Below, piece after piece: positions 22,327 to 30,585 of a DNA stretch of 64,000 nucleotides (its first letter is position 1; every line of letters starts with the position of its first letter). This stretch comes from Picocystis sp. L7 (Eukaryota; Chlorophyta; Picocystophyceae; Picocystales; Picocystaceae): assembly GCA_020975725.1 (NCBI GenBank), contig QXJR01000012.1, forward strand, positions 597,501-661,500, written 5' to 3'. A model generated the notes under the pieces. It saw nothing but the letters and a program-made list of their open reading frames with translations. It had not been told where the DNA came from and searched no databases. A program made the position numbers and the translations under genes.

Positions 22327-23031
22327 TCAGGATACCATTCTTTCTGCACACTTCACCAAGTGGCTCTGTTCTTCTTCTGTTGCCAAACCACACCCTTTCC
22401 ACCGCACCAGTCCTCTTCTATCGACCAAGAAGGCGTATGCACTGAGCTTGCTGCTCATGCCAAGCTGCTTGCACACGGAGCGGGAGTCTGCAAAGGATAC
22501 CAGCACTCTGGATTCGAGGGCGGTGGGTGCGGCAGACCCCAACATCCGCACCACCAGACCTCTGGCCCACTTCATCCTCAGCACAGGTGACTCAACGAAA
22601 GAGAGCTCGATTACTTCCGCCCGATCCGTATCAAAGTGTTCCCGGAACGGCAAGGACCAAGAACGGATCATGTTTTCTGTGTTGTTTCGGAATGCAACAC
22701 AAACCAGGGTGGCTGCCTTGCCAGGGAAAAAGTCCAGCAGATCCACAGGATTCGAATCTACACCCGAGGCTTCGACGGAAGGAAAAGGCATCGAAGATCC
22801 CGGTGCAATCAGTTTCTGGACTGTCGGAAACACCTTCCCGCCATTCGTCTTGAACTCCTTCAGGTCGTCGAAGTATCCCTTGCGAAGGTCTTCCTCAAGT
22901 GCTTGTCGCCTTTCTTCGCGTTTCGTCTTGGAGAACATCTCCACCAGATTCAGGTTTCGAACGAACACCTTCCTTCCAACCTCGTACGTAGCGCACCTGC
23001 GCGCAACAGGCGGCAGGACCGTAGCCACCAT
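22327..23031 (-). CDS. ATP10: ATP10, mitochondrial F1F0-ATPase assembly factor
   Basis: A 234-residue ATP10 family protein. The family core NLNLVEMFSKTKREERRQAL with the following LRKGYFDDLKEFKTNGGKVFP is unmistakable, and the thioredoxin-like C-terminal half (YAFLVDRRGLVRWKGCG) is intact. ATP10 helps insert subunit 6 into the ATP synthase membrane sector in mitochondria. I start it at 23031 because MVATVLPPVARRCATYEVGR is a plausible presequence directly before the domain. The frame continues upstream through a minisatellite, which I treat as non-coding. Confidence 0.85.
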   Translation of the reverse strand: MVATVLPPVARRCATYEVGRKVFVRNLNLVEMFSKTKREERRQALEEDLRKGYFDDLKEFKTNGGKVFPTVQKLIAPGSSMPFPSVEASGVDSNPVDLLDFFPGKAATLVCVAFRNNTENMIRSWSLPFREHFDTDRAEVIELSFVESPVLRMKWARGLVVRMLGSAAPTALESRVLVSFADSRSVCKQLGMSSKLSAYAFLVDRRGLVRWKGCGLATEEEQSHLVKCAERMVS

Positions 23032-23969
23032 CCCGTTGAGGATTTGACCACCGGTGGATTGGTCGCGGGTGCTCCTGGAGTCGAACCAAGTCGACCCTGC
23101 CTTGGCTGAATTAAGTATCTCTCCAATTGGAACGGATCGACCGGAACGATGATGGAACCCCGGATCGTTTGGGGGAACGGAACCGTTCCACCCCGGTAGT
23201 TCCTCCCGTTTCCCTTCCCTCCCCCGAAAACGGAACGGAACGGAACGGATCGACCGGAACGATGATGGAACCCCGGATCGTTTGGGGGAACGGAACCGTT
23301 CCACCCCGGTAGTTCCTCCCGTTTCCCTTCCCTCCCCCGAAAACGGAACGGAACGGAACGGATCGACCGGAACGATGATGGAACCCCGGATCGTTTGGGG
23401 GAACGGAACCGTTCCACCCCGGTAGTTCCTCCCGTTTCCCTTCCCTCCCCCGAAAACGGAACGGAACGGAACGGATCGACCGGAACGATGATGGAACCCC
23501 GGATCGTTTGGGGGAACGGAACCGTTCCACCCCGGTAGTTCCTCCCGTTTCCCTTCCCTCCCCCGAAAACGGAACGGAACGGAACGGATCGACCGGAACG
23601 ATGATGGAACCCCGGATCGTTTGGGGGAACGGAACCGTTCCACCCCGGTAGTTCCTCCCGTTTCCCTTCCCTCCCCCGAAAACGGAACGGAACGGAACGG
23701 ATCGACCGGAACGATGATGGAACCCCGGATCGTTTGGGGGAACGGAACCGTTCCACCCCGGTAGTTCCTCCCGTTTCCGTTTTCATCCTTCACGAGGATG
23801 CCCGGGAACAAACCCGCTATTTTCGTGATTCGTCTGTTCCTCTGTTGGGAAGGGAACGGATCCCGGCCCTCCCCGTTTCGAACGAGTCAATTCGTCCATC
23901 TGTTCTGGTGGGATCGGAAAACTGAAGGGATGAACATTCGGGTTCCCTGGAAACACACACATAGTAAGG
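23032..23969. promoter_or_regulatory. divergent ATP10/RbgA promoter interrupted by a minisatellite
   Basis: About 940 bases, of which some 645 are the 113-bp tandem array listed separately. The unique flanks are about 100 bases on the ATP10 side and 190 on the GTPase side, so both promoters must lie close to or within the array. Confidence 0.5.
23134..23778. repeat. 113-bp minisatellite, about 5.7 identical units
   Basis: GGATCGACCGGAACGATG begins at 23134, 23247, 23360, 23473, 23586 and 23699, an exact 113-bp period. The units appear base-identical until the last one diverges near 23778. Each unit carries a G-run, a short hairpin (GGAACGG-AA-CCGTTCC), a C-rich pyrimidine stretch and GGAAC pentamer repeats. 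Identity between units points to very recent expansion or ongoing homogenisation. Confidence 0.97.
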
Positions 23970-24911
23970 ATGCGCGGTTGGTCGTCGGTGTGCACGGCGA
24001 CGGCGCACGGCTGGGAAAGTGCGATCGACGCCGAGGTGGCGTCGCGCACCTCTCGGACGGTGCAATGGTACCCAGGTCACGTGGCCAAGGCAGAGAGACA
24101 GCTGCGGGAGCAACTGAAGGTCGTCGACGTGGTGTTGGAAGTGCGAGACGCACGGTGTCCCCAGGCAACACGACATCCGCAATTCGAAGATTGGACGGGA
24201 CACCGCCAGAGGTTGCTCGTACTCAATCGATTCGACATGGTGGACGAGGAAGATCGCCTCGAATGGTCGCAGTACTTCGGAGACATGGGTCAGCGAGTGT
24301 TCTGGACAGACGCGAAAACGGGGAAAGGGGTGCAACGTTTGGTGCGCGCAGCAGCGTCGGCCAGCACGGACATCAACGCAAAGAGGAAGAAACGTGGACT
24401 GAAACCACGTCCTGTACGTGCAGTTGCAGTTGGGTTTCCTAACGTGGGAAAATCGGCGCTCATTAACCGCATCCTTGGAAGGAGATACTGCGACAGTGCA
24501 CCTCGACCTGGTGTCACCCGACAGCTGCGCTGGGTGCGCGTGCAGGACCAGCTGGACCTCTTGGATTCGCCAGGAATTCTACCCACGCGCTTGCAGGACC
24601 AAGACGCAGCTCGAATGCTTGCCATGTGCAACAACATCGGAACTGCTGCTTACTCCGACTCCCAAGTGGCCATTTCGTTTGTAGAACTCTGTCGAGCACT
24701 GCCCGAAGCAGACGCCCACATGGAGGCCTTACGGAGGAGATACGGGCTCCAGAGCGAATTGGACACGTGCACTGAAGAGGACATCGTCGTAGAAGTAGCT
24801 CAATCGTTGTTCGGCGGAGACATAGACCGGGCTGGTGCACGTATCCTCAAGGACTTCCGAACCGGAAAGTTTGGGAAGTTTTCGCTTGAGAATCCACCGG
24901 GGACGAAATGA
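23970..24911 (+). CDS. RbgA/YlqF/MTG1-type ribosome biogenesis GTPase
   Basis: A 313-residue circularly permuted GTPase. The order is G4 (LNRFDMV, with Asn-Arg in place of Asn-Lys), G5 (TDAKTGKG), G1 (GFPNVGKSAL), G2 (PGVTR) and G3 (DSPGI). The N-terminal VQWYPGHVAKAERQL signature is that of RbgA, which completes the 50S subunit in bacteria, plastids and mitochondria. The short leader before it is Ser/Thr/Ala rich and may be an organelle-targeting peptide. It is divergent to ATP10 across the minisatellite and converges on TIM8 about 105 bp away. Confidence 0.9.
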   Translation: MRGWSSVCTATAHGWESAIDAEVASRTSRTVQWYPGHVAKAERQLREQLKVVDVVLEVRDARCPQATRHPQFEDWTGHRQRLLVLNRFDMVDEEDRLEWSQYFGDMGQRVFWTDAKTGKGVQRLVRAAASASTDINAKRKKRGLKPRPVRAVAVGFPNVGKSALINRILGRRYCDSAPRPGVTRQLRWVRVQDQLDLLDSPGILPTRLQDQDAARMLAMCNNIGTAAYSDSQVAISFVELCRALPEADAHMEALRRRYGLQSELDTCTEEDIVVEVAQSLFGGDIDRAGARILKDFRTGKFGKFSLENPPGTK

Positions 24912-25015
24912 CGTATGAATGGACAATTTCATCAATCCACCTGTAAGAAATACACAAGAGCAGAAAGCACCACAGACCGCACGAGTGAAGGGCAAGCTTT
25001 CCCATCTTCCTACCC

Positions 25016-25343
25016 TCATCGCGGTTGTTGGAACCGCTCCATTATTACTCGGCTGGAATCCAAGAACCGCGCAGCACACTGAGCCAGGCAGGCCTGTTCG
25101 CTGCTGCTCAGACGATTTCCCGGCGTGCCCACGCACTTGTCCCAGCAGAGGTCTGTAAGCTTCGATACCAGTTCGTTGAACACGGCCTTCTGTTTCTCTT
25201 GCTGCACGTCGCACCATTTTCCCATAAGTCCCGTCAGCCGTGCATTTCTTTCCCGCAGCCGGCGATTCGTGGCGTTCGCGACCCACCTCGATGAACGCCT
25301 GCACCTGTGCCATCTGCTCGTGCTTTTCCCTGTCGTCCGACAT
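25016..25343 (-). CDS. TIM8: TIM8 small mitochondrial import chaperone
   Basis: Two exons, 25343-25287 and 25201-25016, encode 80 residues; the 85-nt intron has a GTGGGT donor and GTGCAG acceptor in phase 0. The join restores the family sequence FIEQEKQKAVFNELVSKLTD. The twin CX3C motifs CWDKC and CLAQC, with the ending RFLDSSRVIMERF, are typical of TIM8. It works with TIM13 in the intermembrane space to escort hydrophobic precursors. Without the intron the first 19 residues fall in another frame, so a single-exon call would miss the true N-terminus. It is head-to-head with TTI1. Confidence 0.9.
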
Positions 25344-25560
25344 CGCGTGTGGCTTCTTTCCCTCCTGCGCCGCCTCGTCCTCTCGTTCCAATCTTCCGAA
25401 CACGTACGAAGTGCTCCTCCCCTCCCAGGGCCCTCTACACCGATATCTCCTCCCTGCTACCGATACCAATTCAAAGATATCGATGTCCAAGGAGACGAAC
25501 CGAGGAAGAATTTTCACAACGAACGTCACAACTGGGCTTGTCGGTGGATCGACGGGAAGG
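25344..25560. promoter_or_regulatory. short divergent promoter TIM8/TTI1 with CGATATC/TATCGAT motifs
   Basis: About 217 bases between start codons (140 if TTI1 begins at the ATG at 25483). CGATATC lies at 25441 and GATATCGATG at about 25476. Similar palindromic motifs occur in other promoters in this window. Confidence 0.4.
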
Positions 25561-28500
25561 ATGGAGCGCGCCGAGGAGGAGGACGCGCGCGTGGCGTTCC
25601 AGCGGCTCAAACCGATCGCTACCGATTTGATGGAGTGCAGAAACAACGCACAAGGGGCGAGGAAGGTGCTCGCAGCGATGCGAGACGGTCTCCTCCATGT
25701 GCCTCCCGACGGCCTGCAGGCCTGCCAGGAGCTGGTGTTGTTCCCCTTGTACTTGATCCTAGAAGCGGTTTTGGTGGGAAGAATGACGCCTGAGAGAGGA
25801 GGAAAAGCAACAGGAATCGGCGACATGAGATGTTCCACGAACGAAGGAGTCGCAGAAGAGGTCTTTGCGTGTTACCAGACCCTCCTGGAACACACCTGGT
25901 GCGAAGGAAGAGAACCAATGCAACAAGCCCTGGCAAGAGCAGCAGGCGTGGCTACAGTGTGTCAAACAAGCGACTCGGAGACGGTGAGGAAATTGGGCTT
26001 GCGTTGCCTCTCTGCCCTGATCCTGCATCTCAGGAAGTCCCCTCTGAGCAAGGATCTTCACGCGTGCTTATGTGCACCAACAAGTGCTCCAGCCTTGGGA
26101 CACCTCATATCCATACCTGTATCCTATGCAAAATCTGAGATACATGCCGGAACGAAGGGCAGCAAATCTGTCCTGCAATTTGCTTGGGCCACCCTGCAAG
26201 AGTGGTTGGAATTCGTCGACGATCCGGACGCGATCGCTTTCTTTGTGCCGGGAACAGCCAGTGGGCTGTTTCTCACTCTTCAAAGGGCTGGCTCAATGGG
26301 TCCTACAACAGCATCTGCAGGGGGGCTAGCAGTTGTAGAAGCTGTTTGTGCGTTGAATATTCTCCTGCAATTGGTGCTTGCCGATTCTCGGTGCAAGCAT
26401 GCTCTTGCAGATTTCATGGTTCAACGGGATTCGGAAGCCCACGTCGATGTGGTTCAACGATTGCACAAACTGGCCAGGCAAAGCAAGCAGGACACATATG
26501 AAAAGTGTGTCGGTGGGGCAGAAACGGAAGAATTTCGCGTGCACGAGAGAAATCAGAACCAGTCGCTACGATGTGTAAGAGACCAGCACTGGTTGTGCAG
26601 CACTGCCCAGAAAATTGGAGATATGGTGAAGCAAACGATCCCTTTGCTCTCACATCATGCCCACGTATCTGTGAGAAGTGCCCTGATCAACCTATGTGCT
26701 ACCATTCTCAATGACTGCGCAGTCGCAATGTCCACCTGCAGGGAAGTTTGTGTCAGGTGCCTGCTTGTGCTAGCTCACGACTCGTTTGAAGCTACTGCTA
26801 AGCACGCAAAAGACACTCTCAGAGCCAGCATGTTTCACACGGATCCTTCTTGTGCTACAGGCGCAGTCGTTTCTTCCATTTTGCAAAAGGCATTGGCAGA
26901 CCTACCCCCTGCAGGGGACCCCGAACCTTCACACCTCGAGGAGAATTTGAAGCTAACTGCCAGCTGCATGGAGGCACTCGAAGCAGAGCAACTGGTTTTC
27001 CTATTCCTCCAATCTGATGATGCACGTTCACAACTGCTGGACCTGCTGGTTGGCTGTTTCTGCTTTGAAGGGGATCTCAGAGCCGCCCTGGGAACATCCT
27101 GGCAAGCTGGACACCACGAGAGCGCCACACGTTTGCAGTTGCTAGGGGCCTCCTGCAGTCACGTATCGGGCATTTCGCTCTACAAGGCTCATCAACAGCC
27201 CCTTCCAAGGTTTGCACAAGGTATGACTTACCTATCCACTCCATCACTGTACGGCCATGCAGCAACAGTATTGAGACTGCTGGGTCGGGCGGCTGCTGCA
27301 ATGCAGCATAGTGGTTCAGAACTTGCTGGTTTGCTGGGCTGTGCCAGGAGGAAAGTTGCCTTTGAAATAAAAACTCGAGCGCATGGTTGGCAGCGCGATG
27401 CAGCGTCCTGGTTCCTGGTGATCAATGAACTCCTATACGGTGCTTCTGAAGCATGGAATATTGACAAGGCTTGTGGTCAGTTTGCATCTCGAGATTGGAC
27501 GCCAGCGACAACTGATGAACTGATATCTCAGATTGTGCCGATCATGGAACTCTATGCACAACCAGAACTCATAAATGCCCCAACCAAAACAGATGAAACA
27601 CGAGGGGTCAGCCTACGAGAAGCAGCCAATAATTGCGTCATGTTGAGGCCTCTCTTGGAAGGAGTTGGTATATTTGCAGGGTGTCTTGGCCCGTGCTTTG
27701 CTAATGTTGATGCCCGCCTCTTACCCGTAGCAATTTGCCCGCTAGTTGAGCGCGTAGCTGATACCTCTGCTTTTGTTGCAGACTCTGCTATGGTATCGAT
27801 TCTCGCTGTATGCAAACATTGCGGATATGAAACCCCCCAAGAAATGCTGTCCAAGAATGCAGACTACGTTGTTGATGAGCTATGCAAACAACTTCGCGAG
27901 CCAAGAATATATCCCCATTCATGCCAGCTCTTGACTGCGGTCCTACGTTCGCTGGATGATACTTCCAGCATGTTTCCACTGGTTGCAGAACCTGTGCGAC
28001 TAGCATCGTTGATGTTGACACCTTTGGCAAGACGGCAAAACGAAAACGTTTCCAACCACACTTTGATGGCGCTGAGGGAAGCAACGAAGGCAACAGTGCA
28101 GGAAGGTAGAAAAGTGCAAGGGTTCATTAAGAGCGAATGCGAACATGTGCTGGAAACTGCTGCAAAGGAGAATAGCAAACCAGACCAAGCCTCTATGCTG
28201 GTCGACGCTATTGACAGCATAAGTGAAAGTGCGGAGGAGTTTTTCATGAAGCACCACCAGTCAAAGCAAGAGGAGTCTGCAGCCTCTATGGACATCAAGT
28301 TGGAAGCCTGCCAAGATTTACTGGCCAGGTGGAGAAAGAGACTCGAGAACATTGCAACCATCTCCGACACTGTTGTCGAGACGGTGGGCCCCCTCTTTGC
28401 CTCTGCAAGTTTATCAGCGAAGGGCTTGGCAATGGAATGTGCAATACAAACCTTGCATGCTGCTCATTCCTACGATCAAGCGATTGACTCCATAGAAAAT

Positions 28501-29211
28501 ATGGCAGAACGCATCATTGATGACCACACGAAGGATTTGGATGTGCCCAAGCGAATACTTTTACCATACATTGCTCAACTTTGGCCTGATTTGGTGCAGT
28601 CATTGAACGAAGGACAAGGCGCCAGTATCGAAAATTCTTTAACTGTTCTTCTTGAAATGGTGTCGGTGTCACGAGCAACGTTTTTGGCAAGGCGATGGAT
28701 CCAGGACGCCTGGCCCGCTTGTCTGCGCCTTCTAAATGATGGCAGATCTGTCCGGTCTGCCGGACTTGTTCATGCTGACTACTTGGCCGTGCGACAGCAG
28801 GAGCGTAGCCCAGTATCTGACTTACACGTAGAAAATGTACGAAGAAGTGTGCTGTCATTGGTGGAGGCCATAGCCACTGGACCTTCTGCATCAAAAGTCC
28901 TCATACCAGAAAATATTGGGAAGATGGCCATCGATCTGTTGGCATACGGCACTTTGCCCTATTCCCTTCAGGTTCAAACACAATCCATCAACACTGTTCT
29001 GAAGCTTGCATTGGTCGACCGTGCAAAAGTTGAGTCGGCCTTGATAAAGGCTGCCACCATTGAAGAGGATTGCAGCAGGCCCACAGTCAACCACAAAACA
29101 TCCAGATCGTCAGAGCTGCAACGTGTTCCAGCAGGGCGCATTTCAGAGCGACAGGCAAGTGTGGCCAAGCTGGTGCTATCATCCCTTCAAGACCCAATTT
29201 CTGAACCATGA
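25561..29211 (+). CDS. TTI1: TTI1, TELO2-interacting HEAT-repeat protein
   Basis: A 1,216-residue alpha-helical repeat protein without introns. The N-terminal pattern VAFQRLKPIATDLMECRNN ... CQELVLFPLYLILEAVL and the C-terminal YSLQVQTQSINTVLKLALVDR resemble TTI1. TTI1 with TEL2 and TTI2 matures PI3K-like kinases (TOR, ATM, ATR). Length and all-helical composition agree with the family. I used the ATG at 25561; an in-frame ATG at 25483 would add 26 residues. Its last 25 bases overlap, tail to tail, the coding end of the transporter on the other strand. Confidence 0.75.
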   Translation: MERAEEEDARVAFQRLKPIATDLMECRNNAQGARKVLAAMRDGLLHVPPDGLQACQELVLFPLYLILEAVLVGRMTPERGGKATGIGDMRCSTNEGVAEEVFACYQTLLEHTWCEGREPMQQALARAAGVATVCQTSDSETVRKLGLRCLSALILHLRKSPLSKDLHACLCAPTSAPALGHLISIPVSYAKSEIHAGTKGSKSVLQFAWATLQEWLEFVDDPDAIAFFVPGTASGLFLTLQRAGSMGPTTASAGGLAVVEAVCALNILLQLVLADSRCKHALADFMVQRDSEAHVDVVQRLHKLARQSKQDTYEKCVGGAETEEFRVHERNQNQSLRCVRDQHWLCSTAQKIGDMVKQTIPLLSHHAHVSVRSALINLCATILNDCAVAMSTCREVCVRCLLVLAHDSFEATAKHAKDTLRASMFHTDPSCATGAVVSSILQKALADLPPAGDPEPSHLEENLKLTASCMEALEAEQLVFLFLQSDDARSQLLDLLVGCFCFEGDLRAALGTSWQAGHHESATRLQLLGASCSHVSGISLYKAHQQPLPRFAQGMTYLSTPSLYGHAATVLRLLGRAAAAMQHSGSELAGLLGCARRKVAFEIKTRAHGWQRDAASWFLVINELLYGASEAWNIDKACGQFASRDWTPATTDELISQIVPIMELYAQPELINAPTKTDETRGVSLREAANNCVMLRPLLEGVGIFAGCLGPCFANVDARLLPVAICPLVERVADTSAFVADSAMVSILAVCKHCGYETPQEMLSKNADYVVDELCKQLREPRIYPHSCQLLTAVLRSLDDTSSMFPLVAEPVRLASLMLTPLARRQNENVSNHTLMALREATKATVQEGRKVQGFIKSECEHVLETAAKENSKPDQASMLVDAIDSISESAEEFFMKHHQSKQEESAASMDIKLEACQDLLARWRKRLENIATISDTVVETVGPLFASASLSAKGLAMECAIQTLHAAHSYDQAIDSIENMAERIIDDHTKDLDVPKRILLPYIAQLWPDLVQSLNEGQGASIENSLTVLLEMVSVSRATFLARRWIQDAWPACLRLLNDGRSVRSAGLVHADYLAVRQQERSPVSDLHVENVRRSVLSLVEAIATGPSASKVLIPENIGKMAIDLLAYGTLPYSLQVQTQSINTVLKLALVDRAKVESALIKAATIEEDCSRPTVNHKTSRSSELQRVPAGRISERQASVAKLVLSSLQDPISEP

Positions 29212-30290
29212 CCTGCCCCTTTCTTTCCACCTTCCTTCTGAAAGTACAGGTACACAGCACATGCCACCACCACTGCAGCAAGAACGAATGGAATGGTGAT
29301 CTTGAAGCTTTCTAGGAGACTCGATGCAATCGCGGTTGCAAACATCACCGCTGCGCTTGTGAATACCTTTGCCAAGTTGCTCAAGTGCTTCACTACCCCC
29401 GAAATGGATAACCCCATGGCTGCCATTGTCATCACAATAATCAGCACTTTTGGCTCCCCGAATCCCATGGTCTGGACACCCTCTCCTGCTCTTCTGCTTT
29501 CTCCGAGCATAGCAAAAACGTTGAAAACCATGCCAAAGAAGTACAGTTTTGCGTTCTGAACGAGGATGGACTCGCTGTATTCTCGTTTGAATAAATACTC
29601 CGTTGCCACGCCAGCCACGGCTGCAAACCCTGCGGCGACAGCAGCCCAGCACATGGCCCCAAAAGGTAAGCTATCCAGCAGCTGGCATTCAACATCTGGT
29701 TTGTGTTCACATAGGGCCAGCTGCGTACCTACCACTCCATCCATCAGCAGGACAATGCCCACCCACTGGAACCTTGACAGTCTTCTGCGAAGGACGACCA
29801 CCGTGAGAAGTGCCACCACAGGAATTTCCAGGTGTCCCAGGACCGCAAGGGTCACAGAGTTCTTCAACTGTTTGAGCACCTGAAACTTGATATTGTTTTC
29901 CACCGCATACACTAGAGCAGGGACTGCATACGTTGCATTGTGTTTCATCCATGTCCAATTCCAGACCTGCTCTTTGGAGAAGGAGCGCACGCCATTTCTG
30001 TGGTATGCGATGCCCACCAGACAGAACAGGAACTTGGCCACTTCAGAGGCGAGCACCACTTGACCTGTGTTGTAAGGATACACGTCTCCATCTTTCGTCT
30101 TGACTTTGGATGCGTGTACGAGGGTCGCCAGTAGCGCACTCGTCAGTACCTGCATGGCCACCAGCATTCCCTTGAACCACGAACTGATGGTGGATTTTCC
30201 ATCCGTTCCATCTTGTCCCGCAATCAGAAGACCGGTCTCTTCTGATGTCCCGTCCTGCACGTGCAAGCTTCCGCGTGCATTCATCGTCAT
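29187..30290 (-). CDS. SLC35A-type nucleotide-sugar transporter
   Basis: A 367-residue, ten-helix protein of the UDP-galactose/CMP-sialate transporter family. Key runs are NTGQVVLASEVAKFLFC, VPALVYAVENNIKFQVLKQL, EIPVVALLTVVVLRRRLSRFQW and GVATEYLFKREYSESILVQN. It would import nucleotide sugars into the Golgi lumen by antiport with the monophosphate; the sugar cannot be assigned. The Lys/Gly tail EGGKKGAGHG is cytosolic. I used the ATG at 30290; another at 30356 would add 22 residues. The stop lies inside the TTI1 coding end. Confidence 0.9.
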   Translation of the reverse strand: MTMNARGSLHVQDGTSEETGLLIAGQDGTDGKSTISSWFKGMLVAMQVLTSALLATLVHASKVKTKDGDVYPYNTGQVVLASEVAKFLFCLVGIAYHRNGVRSFSKEQVWNWTWMKHNATYAVPALVYAVENNIKFQVLKQLKNSVTLAVLGHLEIPVVALLTVVVLRRRLSRFQWVGIVLLMDGVVGTQLALCEHKPDVECQLLDSLPFGAMCWAAVAAGFAAVAGVATEYLFKREYSESILVQNAKLYFFGMVFNVFAMLGESRRAGEGVQTMGFGEPKVLIIVMTMAAMGLSISGVVKHLSNLAKVFTSAAVMFATAIASSLLESFKITIPFVLAAVVVACAVYLYFQKEGGKKGAGHGSEIGS

Positions 30291-30585
30291 AGAAGAAGAG
30301 TCGCTTGTCCAAGGTGCGGGTGCGACCCTGTCTTGGGGTCGACCCCGACGATCCATGGAAGAACCGGAGATGTCGGATGGAAACGAGCTGGCAGAAGCAA
30401 ATTCATGGATGGAGGATGTGCGCGATACGATCCACGCAGCACGCCACCGTCCATCGTGAGGAAGAAAACCCCGAGGTACAATGGAGAAGGATGCACCTGT
30501 GAAGAAAAGGGTGCCGCAAACAAGCGCACGCGATCGTTTTATTCAAATAGGCAGGTCCAACAATGGACCCAACCGCGGAGTGGAA

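Noticed and set aside
23073-23105. tRNA T-arm-like sequence on the minus strand
   Set aside because: A 5-bp T-stem with loop TTCGACT pairs well, but no matching 5' acceptor strand, D-arm or anticodon arm is present on either side, even allowing permutation.
23134-23778. Possible CRISPR array
   Set aside because: Units are contiguous with no unique spacers, far longer than CRISPR repeats, and the genome is eukaryotic.
22327-23811. ATP10 as a 494-residue protein including the minisatellite
   Set aside because: The repeat is open in all frames by composition, and a good presequence start exists at 23031 directly ahead of the domain.
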